A DNA stretch of 64,000 nucleotides from Chloracidobacterium sp. (GCA_016706275.1 JADJJY010000003.1:248001-312000); one strand, 5' to 3'. Shown: positions 34,460 through 42,877, counted from the first letter of the stretch. The notes: generated by a model not told the origin, from the letters alone. Numbers and translations are program-made.

Positions 34460-34849
34460 ATGAATTTAAATCAAGTAACGATATTCAGCCAACTCCCAGT
34501 CGAAACCGTCGAGTTCTTCGAAAAGCTCGGCCTTAAACGCATCGTCGATTCCCTGCCGCGATATGCCCGACTCGAATGTCCCGACGGCGAAGCGACGCTC
34601 TCCATCAACATCGCCGACGAAGTCACCGTTACAAACAACATCGTCCTCTATTTCGAATGCGAGGATCTCGACGAAGAGGTCGCCCGTCTCAAATCGCTCG
34701 GCCTTAGCTTTACCGAAGACCCCGCCGATCGCGAATGGCTCTGGCGTCAAGCTTATCTCCTCGACCCCAACGGGAATAAAATTTGCCTCTTTCGTGCCGG
34801 TCAAAATCGCAAAAACCCGCCGTGGCGATTGTCGGAACCCTCTGCGTAA
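34460..34849 (+). CDS. VOC/glyoxalase-fold protein
   Basis: About 129 residues from the ATG at 34460 (MNLNQVTIFSQLPVETVEFF). Two beta-alpha-beta-beta-beta units are visible, with LYFECEDLDEEVARLKSLGL and AYLLDPNGNKICLFRAG as the classic second half. VOC proteins include lyases, dioxygenases and antibiotic-binding proteins; the metal ligand in the last motif is not the usual Glu-X-Glu, so the activity is open. The final residues (NPPWRLSEPSA) are coded inside a repeat element that covers the stop codon. Confidence 0.8.
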   Translation: MNLNQVTIFSQLPVETVEFFEKLGLKRIVDSLPRYARLECPDGEATLSINIADEVTVTNNIVLYFECEDLDEEVARLKSLGLSFTEDPADREWLWRQAYLLDPNGNKICLFRAGQNRKNPPWRLSEPSA

Positions 34850-34955
34850 GCAGAGGGCCAATATGCTGAATGCCCAATGCCGCTAACTAGCTGACTGCCC
34901 ACTAACGCAGGCGGTTCCGACTTTTCGGAATCGCAAAAACCCTCCGCGGCGTGTA
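34805..34955. repeat. Compound repeat element at VOC 3' end
   Basis: ATCGCAAAAACCC followed by a CCG-GGCG stretch occurs at 34806 and again at 34931 as a direct repeat. Between them GTCGGAACC and GGTTCCGAC form an inverted pair, and CCCTCTGCGTAAGCAGAGGG is a perfect palindrome. It looks like an insertion with duplicated flank. Confidence 0.7.
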
Positions 34956-34999
34956 AAATAAGAGTTTTCGTAATTCTATTTTCGGAGATCTTTTAATAC

Positions 35000-35935
35000 A
35001 TGTCATTAACGGTAGTTGGTTCGGTGGCGTTCGATGCTTTGGAGACGCCTTTTGGGAAACGGGACAAGATATTAGGCGGTGCCGCGACGCATTTTGGGTT
35101 GTCGGCGAGCTTTTTTACCCAAGTGAATGCGGTCGGCGTGGTCGGCGGTGATTTTGGCGACGAAGAGTGGGCCGTTTTTAAGCGTCACAACATCAACACC
35201 GACGATATACAGATCGTACCCGACGGCAAGACCTTTTTCTGGAAGGGCCGCTATGAGTACGACATGAATGTCGCTCATACTCTCGATACACAGCTTAACG
35301 TTTTCGAGACCTTCGCCCCAAAACTGTCTGAGAACTCAAAATCGGCTAAGTTTCTTTTCCTTGCAAATATTCTACCGGCGTTGCAAAAACAAGTTCGACA
35401 GCAGGTGCCCGATGCCGAGTTTGTCGCACTTGATACGATGAATCTGTGGCTAGAGATAATGAAAGACGATGTCATCGAAACCATTAAGATGGTCGACTGC
35501 ATCATCATCAACGACGCGGAGGCAAGGCAGTTAACCGAGGAACCGAACCTGCACAAAGCTGCGAAAAAGATCATGGACTACGGCTTACGTGCCGTCGTTA
35601 TCAAACGCGGCGAATACGGCGCGACTCTGTTTACCAAAGACGGTTACTTTGCTGTACCGGCGTATCCACTTGAGAGCGTTTTTGACCCGACCGGTGCGGG
35701 GGATACGTTTGCCGGCGGATTCATGGGCTATCTTGCCGCACACAAAGAAGTGACCGACGCGACGCTTCGGCGTGCGATGGTCTATGGTTCAGTGATGGCA
35801 TCGTTCAACGTCGAAAAGTTTGGTACAGAACGCGTCGATGCTCTGGATTACCCCGAGATCAACGAACGTTTCAAAGCGTTTAAGACGATGACACATTTCG
35901 ACGACATTCCTTTTGAAAGAGCTACAACCGCCTAG
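35000..35935 (+). CDS. PfkB-family sugar/nucleoside kinase
   Basis: 311 residues. The N-terminal motif is GGAATHFGLSASFF and the C-terminal ATP-binding motif, with the catalytic Asp, is DPTGAGDTFAGGFMGYLAA. The family phosphorylates sugars or nucleosides such as ribose, fructose or adenosine. The substrate residues do not match a named member that I can recognise; the Trp-rich NLWLEIMKDD stretch suggests a less common branch. A good GGAG lies about 14 bases before the ATG. A membrane-protein gene follows by 12 bases. Confidence 0.88.
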   Translation: MSLTVVGSVAFDALETPFGKRDKILGGAATHFGLSASFFTQVNAVGVVGGDFGDEEWAVFKRHNINTDDIQIVPDGKTFFWKGRYEYDMNVAHTLDTQLNVFETFAPKLSENSKSAKFLFLANILPALQKQVRQQVPDAEFVALDTMNLWLEIMKDDVIETIKMVDCIIINDAEARQLTEEPNLHKAAKKIMDYGLRAVVIKRGEYGATLFTKDGYFAVPAYPLESVFDPTGAGDTFAGGFMGYLAAHKEVTDATLRRAMVYGSVMASFNVEKFGTERVDALDYPEINERFKAFKTMTHFDDIPFERATTA

Positions 35936-35947
35936 ATCACGCGTCAA

Positions 35948-36706
35948 ATGAATGTAAAACCGGCAAATCCGCTCGCCCGTTTTGATAGGCGAAAGACAAA
36001 CTATCCGCTGCTGATCGCGGCGATAGTTCTCGTTGCAATATTGGTTGGCGGAGCCGTGATGTCGGTGCGGGCCGAGACGATACTCATCGCGGGGCTGTTT
36101 GTCGCGGCGGCGGCGATGTTTTTGTTGGTCGCGATGCTCGATATCGCAAACACGCGGCGGCTGGCAGCGACTGATGACCGGCGGTTTATCCGCTGGGACG
36201 CCGCGATGCCGGACATTCAGCGGCAAAATGTAAATGTCGAGGTTCGCGAACTCGCACGTGTTTTGGGCGTCGGCAACGACCAACTTGCGGATCTGCTATC
36301 GGCATTTATTGTCGCCGAAGATCTCGCTCTGCGTCAGATCCAGCAAGAGGAAAATCTGCCTTTGATGCGACACGTCCAGATCGGCGGTACGCCTTTTGAC
36401 GGTATTTTGGTCGACCAGGACCTGATTACATGTATAGAGGTTTCATTTCTCGTCGTGCCGGACGTGCGTCAGGACCGGATCGAATCTATATTAAAGAAGA
36501 TACAGCTCGCGAAAAAGAACCTCGCCGAGATGAAAAGCCGCCTGCGGTTGCGGCTGATGCTGGTTCTCGTCACGCAGCTCTCGCCCGCCGAAGAAGAGCA
36601 GCTCCGCGGGGTATTGATCACCCGGCGTTTCACTGACACCCCGGTCGATATCGACATCAGGCTGCTCGATTTTGAGATGCTGCAGAAAGTGTATGTTTCG
36701 GAATAG
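35948..36706 (+). CDS. Two-span membrane protein with soluble domain, unknown
   Basis: 252 residues. Two membrane spans (LLIAAIVLVAILVGGAVM; ILIAGLFVAAAAMFLLVAML) are followed by a cytoplasmic domain of about 170 residues. In it, FDGILVDQDLITCIEVSFLV resembles the Asp...Glu-X-Lys strand pair of PD-(D/E)xK-fold nucleases, but the Lys place is Ser, so catalysis is doubtful. A basic helix (RIESILKKIQLAKKNLAEMK) follows. It may be a non-catalytic relative of nuclease-related membrane proteins. Probably co-transcribed with the kinase upstream. Confidence 0.6.
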   Translation: MNVKPANPLARFDRRKTNYPLLIAAIVLVAILVGGAVMSVRAETILIAGLFVAAAAMFLLVAMLDIANTRRLAATDDRRFIRWDAAMPDIQRQNVNVEVRELARVLGVGNDQLADLLSAFIVAEDLALRQIQQEENLPLMRHVQIGGTPFDGILVDQDLITCIEVSFLVVPDVRQDRIESILKKIQLAKKNLAEMKSRLRLRLMLVLVTQLSPAEEEQLRGVLITRRFTDTPVDIDIRLLDFEMLQKVYVSE

Positions 36707-36711
36707 TGCGT

Positions 36712-36771
36712 AGGGACGAGGGACAAGGGACGAGTGCTTGAAACTTGTCCCTCGTCCCTAACCCCTCGCCT
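36712..36771. repeat. Inverted GGGACGA heptamer pair, before fabI
   Basis: Left arm AGGGACGAGGGACAAGGGAC to 36734 and right arm ACTTGTCCCTCGTCCCTAAC to CGCCT. Heptamer unit GGGACGA/GGGACAA. It ends 10 bases before the fabI ATG. Confidence 0.9.
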
Positions 36772-36780
36772 CTTAATCTT

Positions 36781-37542
36781 ATGTTAAAAGACAAAATAGG
36801 AATAATATTCGGCGTCGCTAACAAGCGTTCGATCGCTTGGGCATGCGCCCGTGCTTGTGGGGCTCAGGGTGCCAAGATGGCGTTTACTTATCAGGCCGAG
36901 CGGCTTAAGGAAAACGTCGAGGAGCTGGCGGCGACGATTGACGGATCAATCGTCGTGCCGTGCGACGTTACCGACCAATCGACGGTCGATGCAGCGTTTG
37001 AGGCGGTTAGGGAGAAATACGGCCGACTCGATTTTATCGTGCATTCGATCGCTTACGCGCCGAAAGAGGCTCTTGAGGGCGATTTTGTCGATACGACGCG
37101 CGAAGCCTTTCGCACCGCCCTTGAGATCAGTGCGTTTTCGCTAACGCAGGTGGCTCTCGCGGCCGCACCGCTAATGTCCGAGGGCGGCAGCATCGTGACG
37201 ATGAGCTATTACGGGGCCGAAAAGGTCGTGATGAATTACAACGTTATGGGCGTCGCCAAAGCCGCGTTAGAGGCTTCGACCCGCTATCTCGCCGCCGACC
37301 TCGGTAAAAACAATATCCGCGTTAACGCGATCTCGGCCGGCCCGCTCAATACGCTCTCGGCCCGCGGCGTCAAAAATATGGGTTCGCTATTAAATTACGT
37401 TGGCGAACGCTCGCCCCTAAAACGCAACGTCACCGTCGATGAGGTCGGCAACACCGCCCTGTTCCTCGTCAGCGAAATGTCCAGCGGCATCACCGGCGAG
37501 ACGATCTACGTCGATTGCGGTTACAACATCATGGGAATCTAA
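36781..37542 (+). CDS. fabI: Enoyl-[acyl-carrier-protein] reductase (NADH)
   Basis: 253 residues from MLKDKIGIIFGVANKRSIAW; an extended frame upstream only reads the repeat. It is a short-chain dehydrogenase fold with the FabI-specific Tyr-X6-Lys in YNVMGVAKAALE and the motifs GSIVTMSYYGAE and NAISAGPLNTLSARG. It carries out the last reduction in each round of fatty-acid elongation. Triclosan-type inhibitors act on this family. The leader is filled by a heptamer hairpin, so no normal ribosome site is seen, and another heptamer hairpin follows the stop. Confidence 0.95.
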   Translation: MLKDKIGIIFGVANKRSIAWACARACGAQGAKMAFTYQAERLKENVEELAATIDGSIVVPCDVTDQSTVDAAFEAVREKYGRLDFIVHSIAYAPKEALEGDFVDTTREAFRTALEISAFSLTQVALAAAPLMSEGGSIVTMSYYGAEKVVMNYNVMGVAKAALEASTRYLAADLGKNNIRVNAISAGPLNTLSARGVKNMGSLLNYVGERSPLKRNVTVDEVGNTALFLVSEMSSGITGETIYVDCGYNIMGI

Positions 37543-37543
37543 C

Positions 37544-37620
37544 AAATGATGAATTTAGAATGCAGAATGCAGATTTCGTTTTCTTAAATTCATCGCTCTG
37601 CATTCATCATTCTGCATTTA
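37544..37620. repeat. Inverted AGAATGC heptamer pair, fabI-LOG junction
   Basis: Left arm AAATGATGAATTTAGAATGC to 37573 and right arm TAAATTCATCGCTCTGCATT to TGCATTTA. It fills the whole gap between fabI and the next gene. Confidence 0.9.
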
Positions 37621-37624
37621 CAAA

Positions 37625-38452
37625 ATGGCTACTAAATCAAACAAACCCCGCGTTACAAAGAAAAAAATCGATCTGCCAAAGACGGTCGCCGAGGCAAAGG
37701 AACTCGAATCAACGCCCGGCTACTGGCATCTGACCGACGACGAGATACTGCTCCGATCGCCGGAGCCTGAAGACGAATTAAAAACGTCGGATTCGTGGCG
37801 CGTGTTTCGCATCTTGGGCGAATTCGTTAACGGTTTTGACGAGCTGGCGACGATCACTCAGGGCGTTTCGATATTTGGCTCGGCCCGCACGCCTGAGGAC
37901 GACCCGATGTACGCGGCGGCACGCGAGACCGGTGCTCTACTCGGTGCGGCTGGTTTTGAGATCATCACCGGCGGCGGCCCGGGTATAATGGAAGCTGCAA
38001 ATCGCGGTGCCCACGAGGTCGGCGGAAAATCGGTCGGCTGCAACATCCAACTGCCGTTTGAGCAGATGGCAAACCCGTATCTGACCAAATCCCTGACGTT
38101 CAAATATTTCATGGTCCGTAAGACCATGTTCATCAAATACAGCAACGCTTACGTCATATTCCCCGGCGGATTCGGCACCATGGACGAGTTGTTTGAGGCT
38201 CTGACGCTGATCCAGACGCGTAAGATACGCAATTTCCCTGTCGTACTATTCGGCTCTCAATACTGGCAGGGCCTGCTCCAATGGATCACCACGACGATGC
38301 TCCGTGAAAAGTACATCAACCCCGAGGACCTCGGCCTGATCCATCTGACGGACTCACCCAAAGATGCCGTCGATTTTATTATTAAGACGTGTAATTCGGG
38401 AATCGATAACGGGGACTCAAGTGGAAAGCTGAAAGTGGAAAGTGGAAAGTAA
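37625..38452 (+). CDS. LOG-family protein (TIGR00730 type)
   Basis: 275 residues. The LOG (lysine-decarboxylase-like) motifs are GGGPGIMEAANRGA and PGGFGTMDELFEALTL, with GSARTPEDDPMYAAARETG at the N-terminus. Members release free cytokinin-type bases from nucleotide monophosphates, or act as nucleotide 5'-monophosphate glycosidases such as PpnN. About 60 extra residues precede the domain (KKIDLPKTVAEAKELES). The tail GKLKVESGK and the stop codon are coded by the left arm of the heptamer repeat that borders the next gene; the normal C-terminus probably ended shortly before it. Confidence 0.9.
   Translation: MATKSNKPRVTKKKIDLPKTVAEAKELESTPGYWHLTDDEILLRSPEPEDELKTSDSWRVFRILGEFVNGFDELATITQGVSIFGSARTPEDDPMYAAARETGALLGAAGFEIITGGGPGIMEAANRGAHEVGGKSVGCNIQLPFEQMANPYLTKSLTFKYFMVRKTMFIKYSNAYVIFPGGFGTMDELFEALTLIQTRKIRNFPVVLFGSQYWQGLLQWITTTMLREKYINPEDLGLIHLTDSPKDAVDFIIKTCNSGIDNGDSSGKLKVESGK
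38420..38451. repeat. Heptamer arm, left of S23 gene copy 2
   Basis: AGTGGAAAGCTGAAAGTGGA and on to AAAGTA; unit GTGGAAA. It codes the last residues of the LOG protein and supplies the GTG start of the next gene. The partner arm is at 38815-38845. Confidence 0.9.
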
Positions 38453-38801
38453 GCCGAGCATTTTACGAGAGAAATCTTATTCCTTCGCTCTTCGCGTTGT
38501 TAAACTTTGTCGGCATTTGAGCGAGGAAAAGCGGGAGTACGTGCTATCAAAGCAAGTTCTAAGAAGCGGGACATCGATCGGAGCAAATGTAGCCGAGGCC
38601 AACCAGGCCCAATCGAAAGCCGATTTTGTTCACAAACTTTCCATCGCTCACAAAGAATCGTTTGAAACCGAATACTGGCTGAATCTTTTGCGTGACAGCG
38701 AATACATAACAAATGCACAGGCTAGTTCTTTGATCAACGACTGTTGTCAGTTGCAAAAACTTCTTACTGCTTCAATCAAAACGGCCAAAGCAAAAAAGTA
38801 A
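38442..38801 (+). CDS. Four-helix bundle protein, S23/IVS family (copy 2)
   Basis: 119 residues, starting at a GTG that is part of a heptamer repeat. The core matches copy 1 (6478): YVLSKQVLRSGTSIGA, KADFVHKLSIAHKESFETEY and WLNLLRDSEYI. The gene overlaps the LOG stop by 11 bases and is enclosed by opposed GTGGAAA arms at 38420-38451 and 38815-38845, a different heptamer from that around copy 1. The repeated arrangement suggests that gene plus arms is the natural unit, like intervening sequences in 23S rRNA that carry S23 genes between complementary ends. A role in RNA binding or in mobility of the repeats is inference. Confidence 0.87.
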   Translation: MESKPSILREKSYSFALRVVKLCRHLSEEKREYVLSKQVLRSGTSIGANVAEANQAQSKADFVHKLSIAHKESFETEYWLNLLRDSEYITNAQASSLINDCCQLQKLLTASIKTAKAKK

Positions 38802-38814
38802 TCCCAGACCTTAA

Positions 38815-38845
38815 ACTTTCCATTTTCCGTTTTCCACTTTCCACT
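38815..38845. repeat. Heptamer arm, right of S23 gene copy 2
   Basis: ACTTTCCATTTTCCGTTTTC to TTTCCACT, complementary to the arm at 38420-38451. It reaches the stop codon of the convergent cutA gene at 38844. Confidence 0.9.
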
Positions 38846-39149
38846 AAAGGGTTGTTTTCAACCAGTTAAGATAAGACCCCGATACCTTTTCCGCATCGAT
38901 CGCGGCGATCTCAGGCACATCGTAAGAGTGATTTTCGGTGATAAACGCTACAAGCGCATCCCATTTTTCGGGCAGCGTCTTTATCAGCAGCAGATGCTCG
39001 GCCTCTCGTTGCACCTTCCCTCCCCACACATAAACCGACGTCATCGGCGGTAATATCTGTACGCACGCGGCAAGTTTTGCGGTAACGATGGACTCCGCTA
39101 GCGTCTCTCCCTCGCTCATATTTGGAACAGTTGTCAAAACGACCAACAT
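38844..39149 (-). CDS. cutA: CutA divalent-cation tolerance protein
   Basis: 101 residues, full length for CutA1: the N-terminal strand LVVLTTVPNMSEGETLAESI, the conserved AKLAACVQILPPMTSVYVW and C-terminal SGSYLNWLKTTL. CutA forms very stable trimers; it was linked to copper tolerance in E. coli but its actual role is unsettled. The gene ends against the heptamer arm of the convergent S23 gene. The M48 peptidase gene lies upstream on the same strand, about 15 bases away, so the two may be co-transcribed. Confidence 0.93.
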   Translation of the reverse strand: MLVVLTTVPNMSEGETLAESIVTAKLAACVQILPPMTSVYVWGGKVQREAEHLLLIKTLPEKWDALVAFITENHSYDVPEIAAIDAEKVSGSYLNWLKTTL

Positions 39150-39163
39150 GAAAGGATCCGCTC

Positions 39164-40141
39164 CTATTTTTTATCCATCAATTCCTGATACTGACCGGTT
39201 TCGACCCATTCGAGGATCTCGGCGACGCGCCAGATCGGGAATGGGTGCGAGAGGCCGGAGTTCATAACATCGGCCCAGAAACGGTCGAGGCGGCTCTCGT
39301 CGTAGTTCTTTTTGAATTCGCGTCCCTGATCGAGGAAAAGTTCGTAATCGATCTTGGAGGCAAATGTACCGCCGGCCAGTTTCATCATCGTACGGCCGAT
39401 GACGTGCGGGTCCTGCATTACGAGCAGAGCGGCACGGTCACAACTCAGTTCGGCACGGCGTGACCAAGCGAGCAGGGCGCTTGCGATACCCATCGAGATG
39501 ATCAGTTTTATGATCTCCGAACCGGGTATGAGGCGTGCGGCCGAGACATTGATGAGAGCCTCGATGAGCCGTGCGGCGGTGAGATAGAGGACGTGTTCGG
39601 AATGGATGTGGCCGACCTCGTGGGCGATGACGGCGAGCGTTTCTTCGTCATTGAGCCGCTCGACGAGCGCCGAGTGGAGCACGATTATCGGTTTTTCGAC
39701 GCCGCCGGTAAAAGCGTTGACGATCGGGTTTTGCTGAACATATAGGTCCGGCATCTCGACACCGAGCGTTCCGCAGGCGACCTCAAGCTTAGCGTACAGG
39801 TCAGGGCATTGTTTTGGCGTAACCTTTACCGCCGATGCCATAAACGCAACGCGGATCGCGGATTCGCCTGTCCAAGCGAGCAGTTTCTTTAGAGCCGAAT
39901 CGACGCCGGGGATCGCCTTGAGCGCGGCCATCGCCTTGGCGTCCGCCGGGTGGATATAATCGTTTTTGTGCAATCCGTCGAAAACCTTTCGCGGCTCGTC
40001 AGACAGCGGCAGCTTACAGCGTCCGCAGTTGGCATCACCGTTCTTATAGTCGGCTTTGACGGCGTTCTTCTGACCGCAAAAACGGCATTTGACTGAGTTT
40101 GATTTTGACGGTTCGATCGATTCGCTCTTTTTTCTTGGCAT
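39164..40141 (-). CDS. M48-family metallopeptidase with zinc ribbon
   Basis: About 325 residues from MPRKKSESIEPSK. An N-terminal zinc ribbon (KCRFCGQKNAV ... NCGRCKLPL, four Cys) precedes the M48 domain with HEVGHIHSEHVL and the third ligand region SRRAELSCDRAALLVM. One or two membrane-type helices lie between these motifs (IIKLIISMGIASALLAW). M48 enzymes of HtpX type degrade damaged membrane proteins. The last part (WRVAEILEWVETGQYQEL) is typical of Acidobacteria homologues. A CACAGAT hairpin lies in its leader. Confidence 0.88.
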   Translation of the reverse strand: MPRKKSESIEPSKSNSVKCRFCGQKNAVKADYKNGDANCGRCKLPLSDEPRKVFDGLHKNDYIHPADAKAMAALKAIPGVDSALKKLLAWTGESAIRVAFMASAVKVTPKQCPDLYAKLEVACGTLGVEMPDLYVQQNPIVNAFTGGVEKPIIVLHSALVERLNDEETLAVIAHEVGHIHSEHVLYLTAARLIEALINVSAARLIPGSEIIKLIISMGIASALLAWSRRAELSCDRAALLVMQDPHVIGRTMMKLAGGTFASKIDYELFLDQGREFKKNYDESRLDRFWADVMNSGLSHPFPIWRVAEILEWVETGQYQELMDKK

Positions 40142-40190
40142 AGTGACATTGTAAACGAAAAATCTGATACAAGTGTTCAGAAAAGTATGT

Positions 40191-40253
40191 CCACAGATGA
40201 ACACAGATGGACACAGATAGTTGATTGCCCATTATCTGTGTTTATCCGTGGAT
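40191..40253. repeat. Inverted CACAGAT-type repeat pair, rlmD-M48 junction
   Basis: Left arm CCACAGATGAACACAGATGG to 40219 and right arm TTATCTGTGTTTATCCGTGG to 40253, with a loop of about 12 bases. It starts directly after the rlmD stop codon. Confidence 0.88.
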
Positions 40254-41440
40254 TATATTGAAAGATGGACGACCGTCTCGACGTGGTGCGTCTGTGGAAA
40301 GAGGTCGATGGCGGTGATGGAATTGATCTTGTAACCGGCGTCCACGAGCAGGGCGAGATCGCGGGCGAGGATGGACGGTTCGCATGAGACGTACGAGATA
40401 TGCTCCGGCCGAAGCTCGGCGAGACGCGGGATTACCGCTTTTGCCGTTCCCGAACGCGGCGGGTCGATCAGGCAGAAATCGATCTTTTTCGTCTTATTAT
40501 TTTCGAGAAAATACTCGACGCTTTTGTTGAGAAGATCGAGATTTTGAAGTCCTGCCTTTTTAGCATTCTTTTGCGCTAGGCCGATGGCGACGGAGTTTTC
40601 TTCGACACCGATCACATTCTTAAAATGCCGTGCGAGCGGGAGAGCAAACAGGCCGACCCCGCAATAAAGGTCAAACGCGGTGCCGCCAGACGCGTCGCCG
40701 ATCGCCGTCGCGATGAGCTGTTCGATGAGAAAACGGTTCGCCTGAAAGAAAGTCTCGGCGGTGTATGCGTAAGTTTCGCCGGCGATGTCGATGCTGATCT
40801 CGGCGGCAGGTTCCGGTAGCTCGCGGGAGTAGGTCGAGATGCGTCCGCCCTCGCCGCTGACGGCTTCGATCTCGGGCGATTCGCTCCAAAACATATCCCA
40901 GTTCATGCTGATCCGCAGATAATCGAGCGTCGATTGCATCCCCGGCGTCAGGATCGGACAGCTCGCAATGTCGATCACGTTGTGCGAATCGCGTGCAAAA
41001 TAGCCTATTTTTTGCTTTTCGCGGTCAACGTGCCAGCGGGCACGCGAGCGGTATTCGAACTGCTGCGGGCTGGCGATGACGGGGATCTCGCCGTCGTATT
41101 CGATCTTGCCGATGCGGTGCAGACAATCGCGGATGATGCCAACCTTGGCCTCAAGCTGGGCTTCGTATGACAGATGCTGAAAGTCGCAGCCGCCGCAGAC
41201 GCCGTAATGCGGGCACGGCGGAGCAATGCGTTTTGGGCCGGGCTGCTTTAACTCGACGATGTCGGCGAAAGCCATGCGTTTCTTCTTGATCTCGCGGATC
41301 TTGACGCGAGCAACATCGCCCGGAGCGGCCAGCGGCACGAGAACGGTAAGATTCTCGGCAAATGCCAGCCCCAGCCCGCGAGGTACGATCTTTTCGATCT
41401 TTGCCTCAATGGCGTCGCCTTTTGTGTAATATTTGCTCAA
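40253..41440 (-). CDS. rlmD: 23S rRNA (uracil-5-)-methyltransferase RlmD/RumA type
   Basis: 395 residues. Order: a TRAM RNA-binding domain (about 1-60, GLGLAFAENLTVLVPLAAPG), the iron-sulfur cysteines in CPHYGVCGGCDFQHLSYE, and a SAM-dependent methyltransferase with FDLYCGVGLFALPLA, DPPRSGTAK and the catalytic Cys in YVSCEPSILARDL. Members put a methyl group on C5 of uracil in 23S rRNA (U1939 or U747 in E. coli) or in tRNA, so the exact base is not certain. It is a lone gene flanked by a CACAGAT hairpin at its 3' end. Confidence 0.92.
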   Translation of the reverse strand: MSKYYTKGDAIEAKIEKIVPRGLGLAFAENLTVLVPLAAPGDVARVKIREIKKKRMAFADIVELKQPGPKRIAPPCPHYGVCGGCDFQHLSYEAQLEAKVGIIRDCLHRIGKIEYDGEIPVIASPQQFEYRSRARWHVDREKQKIGYFARDSHNVIDIASCPILTPGMQSTLDYLRISMNWDMFWSESPEIEAVSGEGGRISTYSRELPEPAAEISIDIAGETYAYTAETFFQANRFLIEQLIATAIGDASGGTAFDLYCGVGLFALPLARHFKNVIGVEENSVAIGLAQKNAKKAGLQNLDLLNKSVEYFLENNKTKKIDFCLIDPPRSGTAKAVIPRLAELRPEHISYVSCEPSILARDLALLVDAGYKINSITAIDLFPQTHHVETVVHLSI

Positions 41441-41525
41441 TTTTTGTGGTCATCGGCCGTTCTAAAAATCCGGCACGTGAACCTTGTCTTTGTATCACAA
41501 AACGCAGGCAAAACAAACCTGACGG

Positions 41526-42206
41526 CTATTTGAGACGGAAATTGCCTTGTTCGAGAACGCCTCGCAGCGTCTGCAGATCGGCGTCTTTTGAATACGAGAT
41601 CGTGAACATAATCGCAAAACCGTCACGCACGGTCGCATACATCCGCTTTTTACCGGCGCTCGTCGATGTGTCGAGATAGCCAAACTGCATCGTGCCAAGC
41701 TTTTCGGCTTGAGTGTCAGAATACTTGAAATCGGCGGGCAATTTCATCGACGCAAAGCCCGAGCGGATCGCGTCAAAATAATCCACCGCATCCTTGATCT
41801 GCGGATTTAGGACGAGGTTCTCGATCGAGATACGGACTATTGCATTGTCCGTCTCACCCGGCATCGAGCGGTACGCGGTCAGCAGGATCTGGACATTTTT
41901 GATCGCCTGATCGACCTTCGCTTTTGACACGGGCGGAAGCGAATCGGGGGCTTTTAGAGCGAGGTCAAAGCCCTGCTTTTTCATATACGCTTCGAAATCA
42001 TCGCCCGGGATGAGCCATGCATCCGGGAACGTGACCTCAAATTTGAAGGTTTTGTTTGTGTATGTCCTTCCGGCAACGATTCCCTTATCTACTGAAGGAA
42101 CGGCTCTAATTAGTGTCGAACGAGGCTTTGGTTTGGGTTTGGTTTGGGCTGATGAAAATACAGTAAATAGCAGCGTGACGAAAATGACAGCGACGAACTT
42201 TCTCAT
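41526..42206 (-). CDS. Exported protein of unknown function
   Basis: 226 residues with a signal peptide (MRKFVAVIFVTLLFTVFSSA). A basic Pro-Lys stretch (QTKPKPKPRSTLIR) follows, and then a domain of about 165 residues with FKFEVTFPDAWLIPGDDFEA at the start, a pattern reminiscent of PsbP-like or other alpha/beta lipoprotein-like domains. The end (MYATVRDGFAIMFTISYSK) has the form seen in proteins that contain an all-beta sheet closed by a helix. No named family is certain. Its start overlaps the stop of the upstream gene by 4 bases, so the two are translated together. Confidence 0.7.
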   Translation of the reverse strand: MRKFVAVIFVTLLFTVFSSAQTKPKPKPRSTLIRAVPSVDKGIVAGRTYTNKTFKFEVTFPDAWLIPGDDFEAYMKKQGFDLALKAPDSLPPVSKAKVDQAIKNVQILLTAYRSMPGETDNAIVRISIENLVLNPQIKDAVDYFDAIRSGFASMKLPADFKYSDTQAEKLGTMQFGYLDTSTSAGKKRMYATVRDGFAIMFTISYSKDADLQTLRGVLEQGNFRLK

Positions 42207-42877
42207 AGATAAAACAGGCCGAGCCGCGGGATATTTGCCTCTTCACGTAGGCGTTTGAGCAGCATCAGCTCGAAAGTATTTTTGTAAGCGGCGGGTTCCA
42301 TCTCGGCTTTGTAACCGCGAAGCTGGGCCGCAACTTCTTTCTCGACAGTTTTTAGATGCACGGATTCCCAATTTGTAAGCATTGCCCTATCGAGTAATTT
42401 TTCGATGTCCCCAAGCGTCGAATCGACCGTCTCGGCATCGCCGGTGAGATTTGCCGTGAGTTCCTCAAGCCGCGCGACAGCACGAGCGATGTCTTCGGTC
42501 AGACCGACGGTGTTATTGGCTTTGAGCGAATCGATAGCAGATGCGATGTGGGCCGATAATGCTTCTGGAGAATATGCATTTGCGGCCTCGGCTTCAGATC
42601 CGTTAGATTTCCCTGCCTGCGAACGCAGCCATTCAGCATACTGCACCTCGACTTCTTCGCGGCAGTAAAAAAGGCTTTTGATCGTCCGGGTTCCGATGGG
42701 CTGTTTGTCAAAAACGTCAAACACCGATTCGATCGAACGCAGGACAATATGCAGCGGGATGCCGCGTTCCTGCCACATCTCGATGAGCGCCCAATCTAAC
42801 GGGCTAAGGAACAGATTCTTGGCCCGGCGGCGGATAAAAGTGTCTTCGATCTCGGTGAAATAGTTAAAGTAATTCAT
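42203..42877 (-). CDS. Conserved helical protein of unknown function
   Basis: 224 residues, mainly helical, with no signal or membrane span. The N-terminal half (RAKNLFLSPLDWALIEMWQE; GIPLHIVLRSIESVFDVF) looks like a winged-helix or DnaD-like unit; the second half (AIDSLKANNTVGLTEDIARA; ARLEELTANLTGD) is likely to be coiled coil. I have no family name. It is translationally coupled (4-base overlap) to the exported protein downstream and is divergent from the mutase gene, 65 bases apart. Confidence 0.7.
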   Translation of the reverse strand: MNYFNYFTEIEDTFIRRRAKNLFLSPLDWALIEMWQERGIPLHIVLRSIESVFDVFDKQPIGTRTIKSLFYCREEVEVQYAEWLRSQAGKSNGSEAEAANAYSPEALSAHIASAIDSLKANNTVGLTEDIARAVARLEELTANLTGDAETVDSTLGDIEKLLDRAMLTNWESVHLKTVEKEVAAQLRGYKAEMEPAAYKNTFELMLLKRLREEANIPRLGLFYL

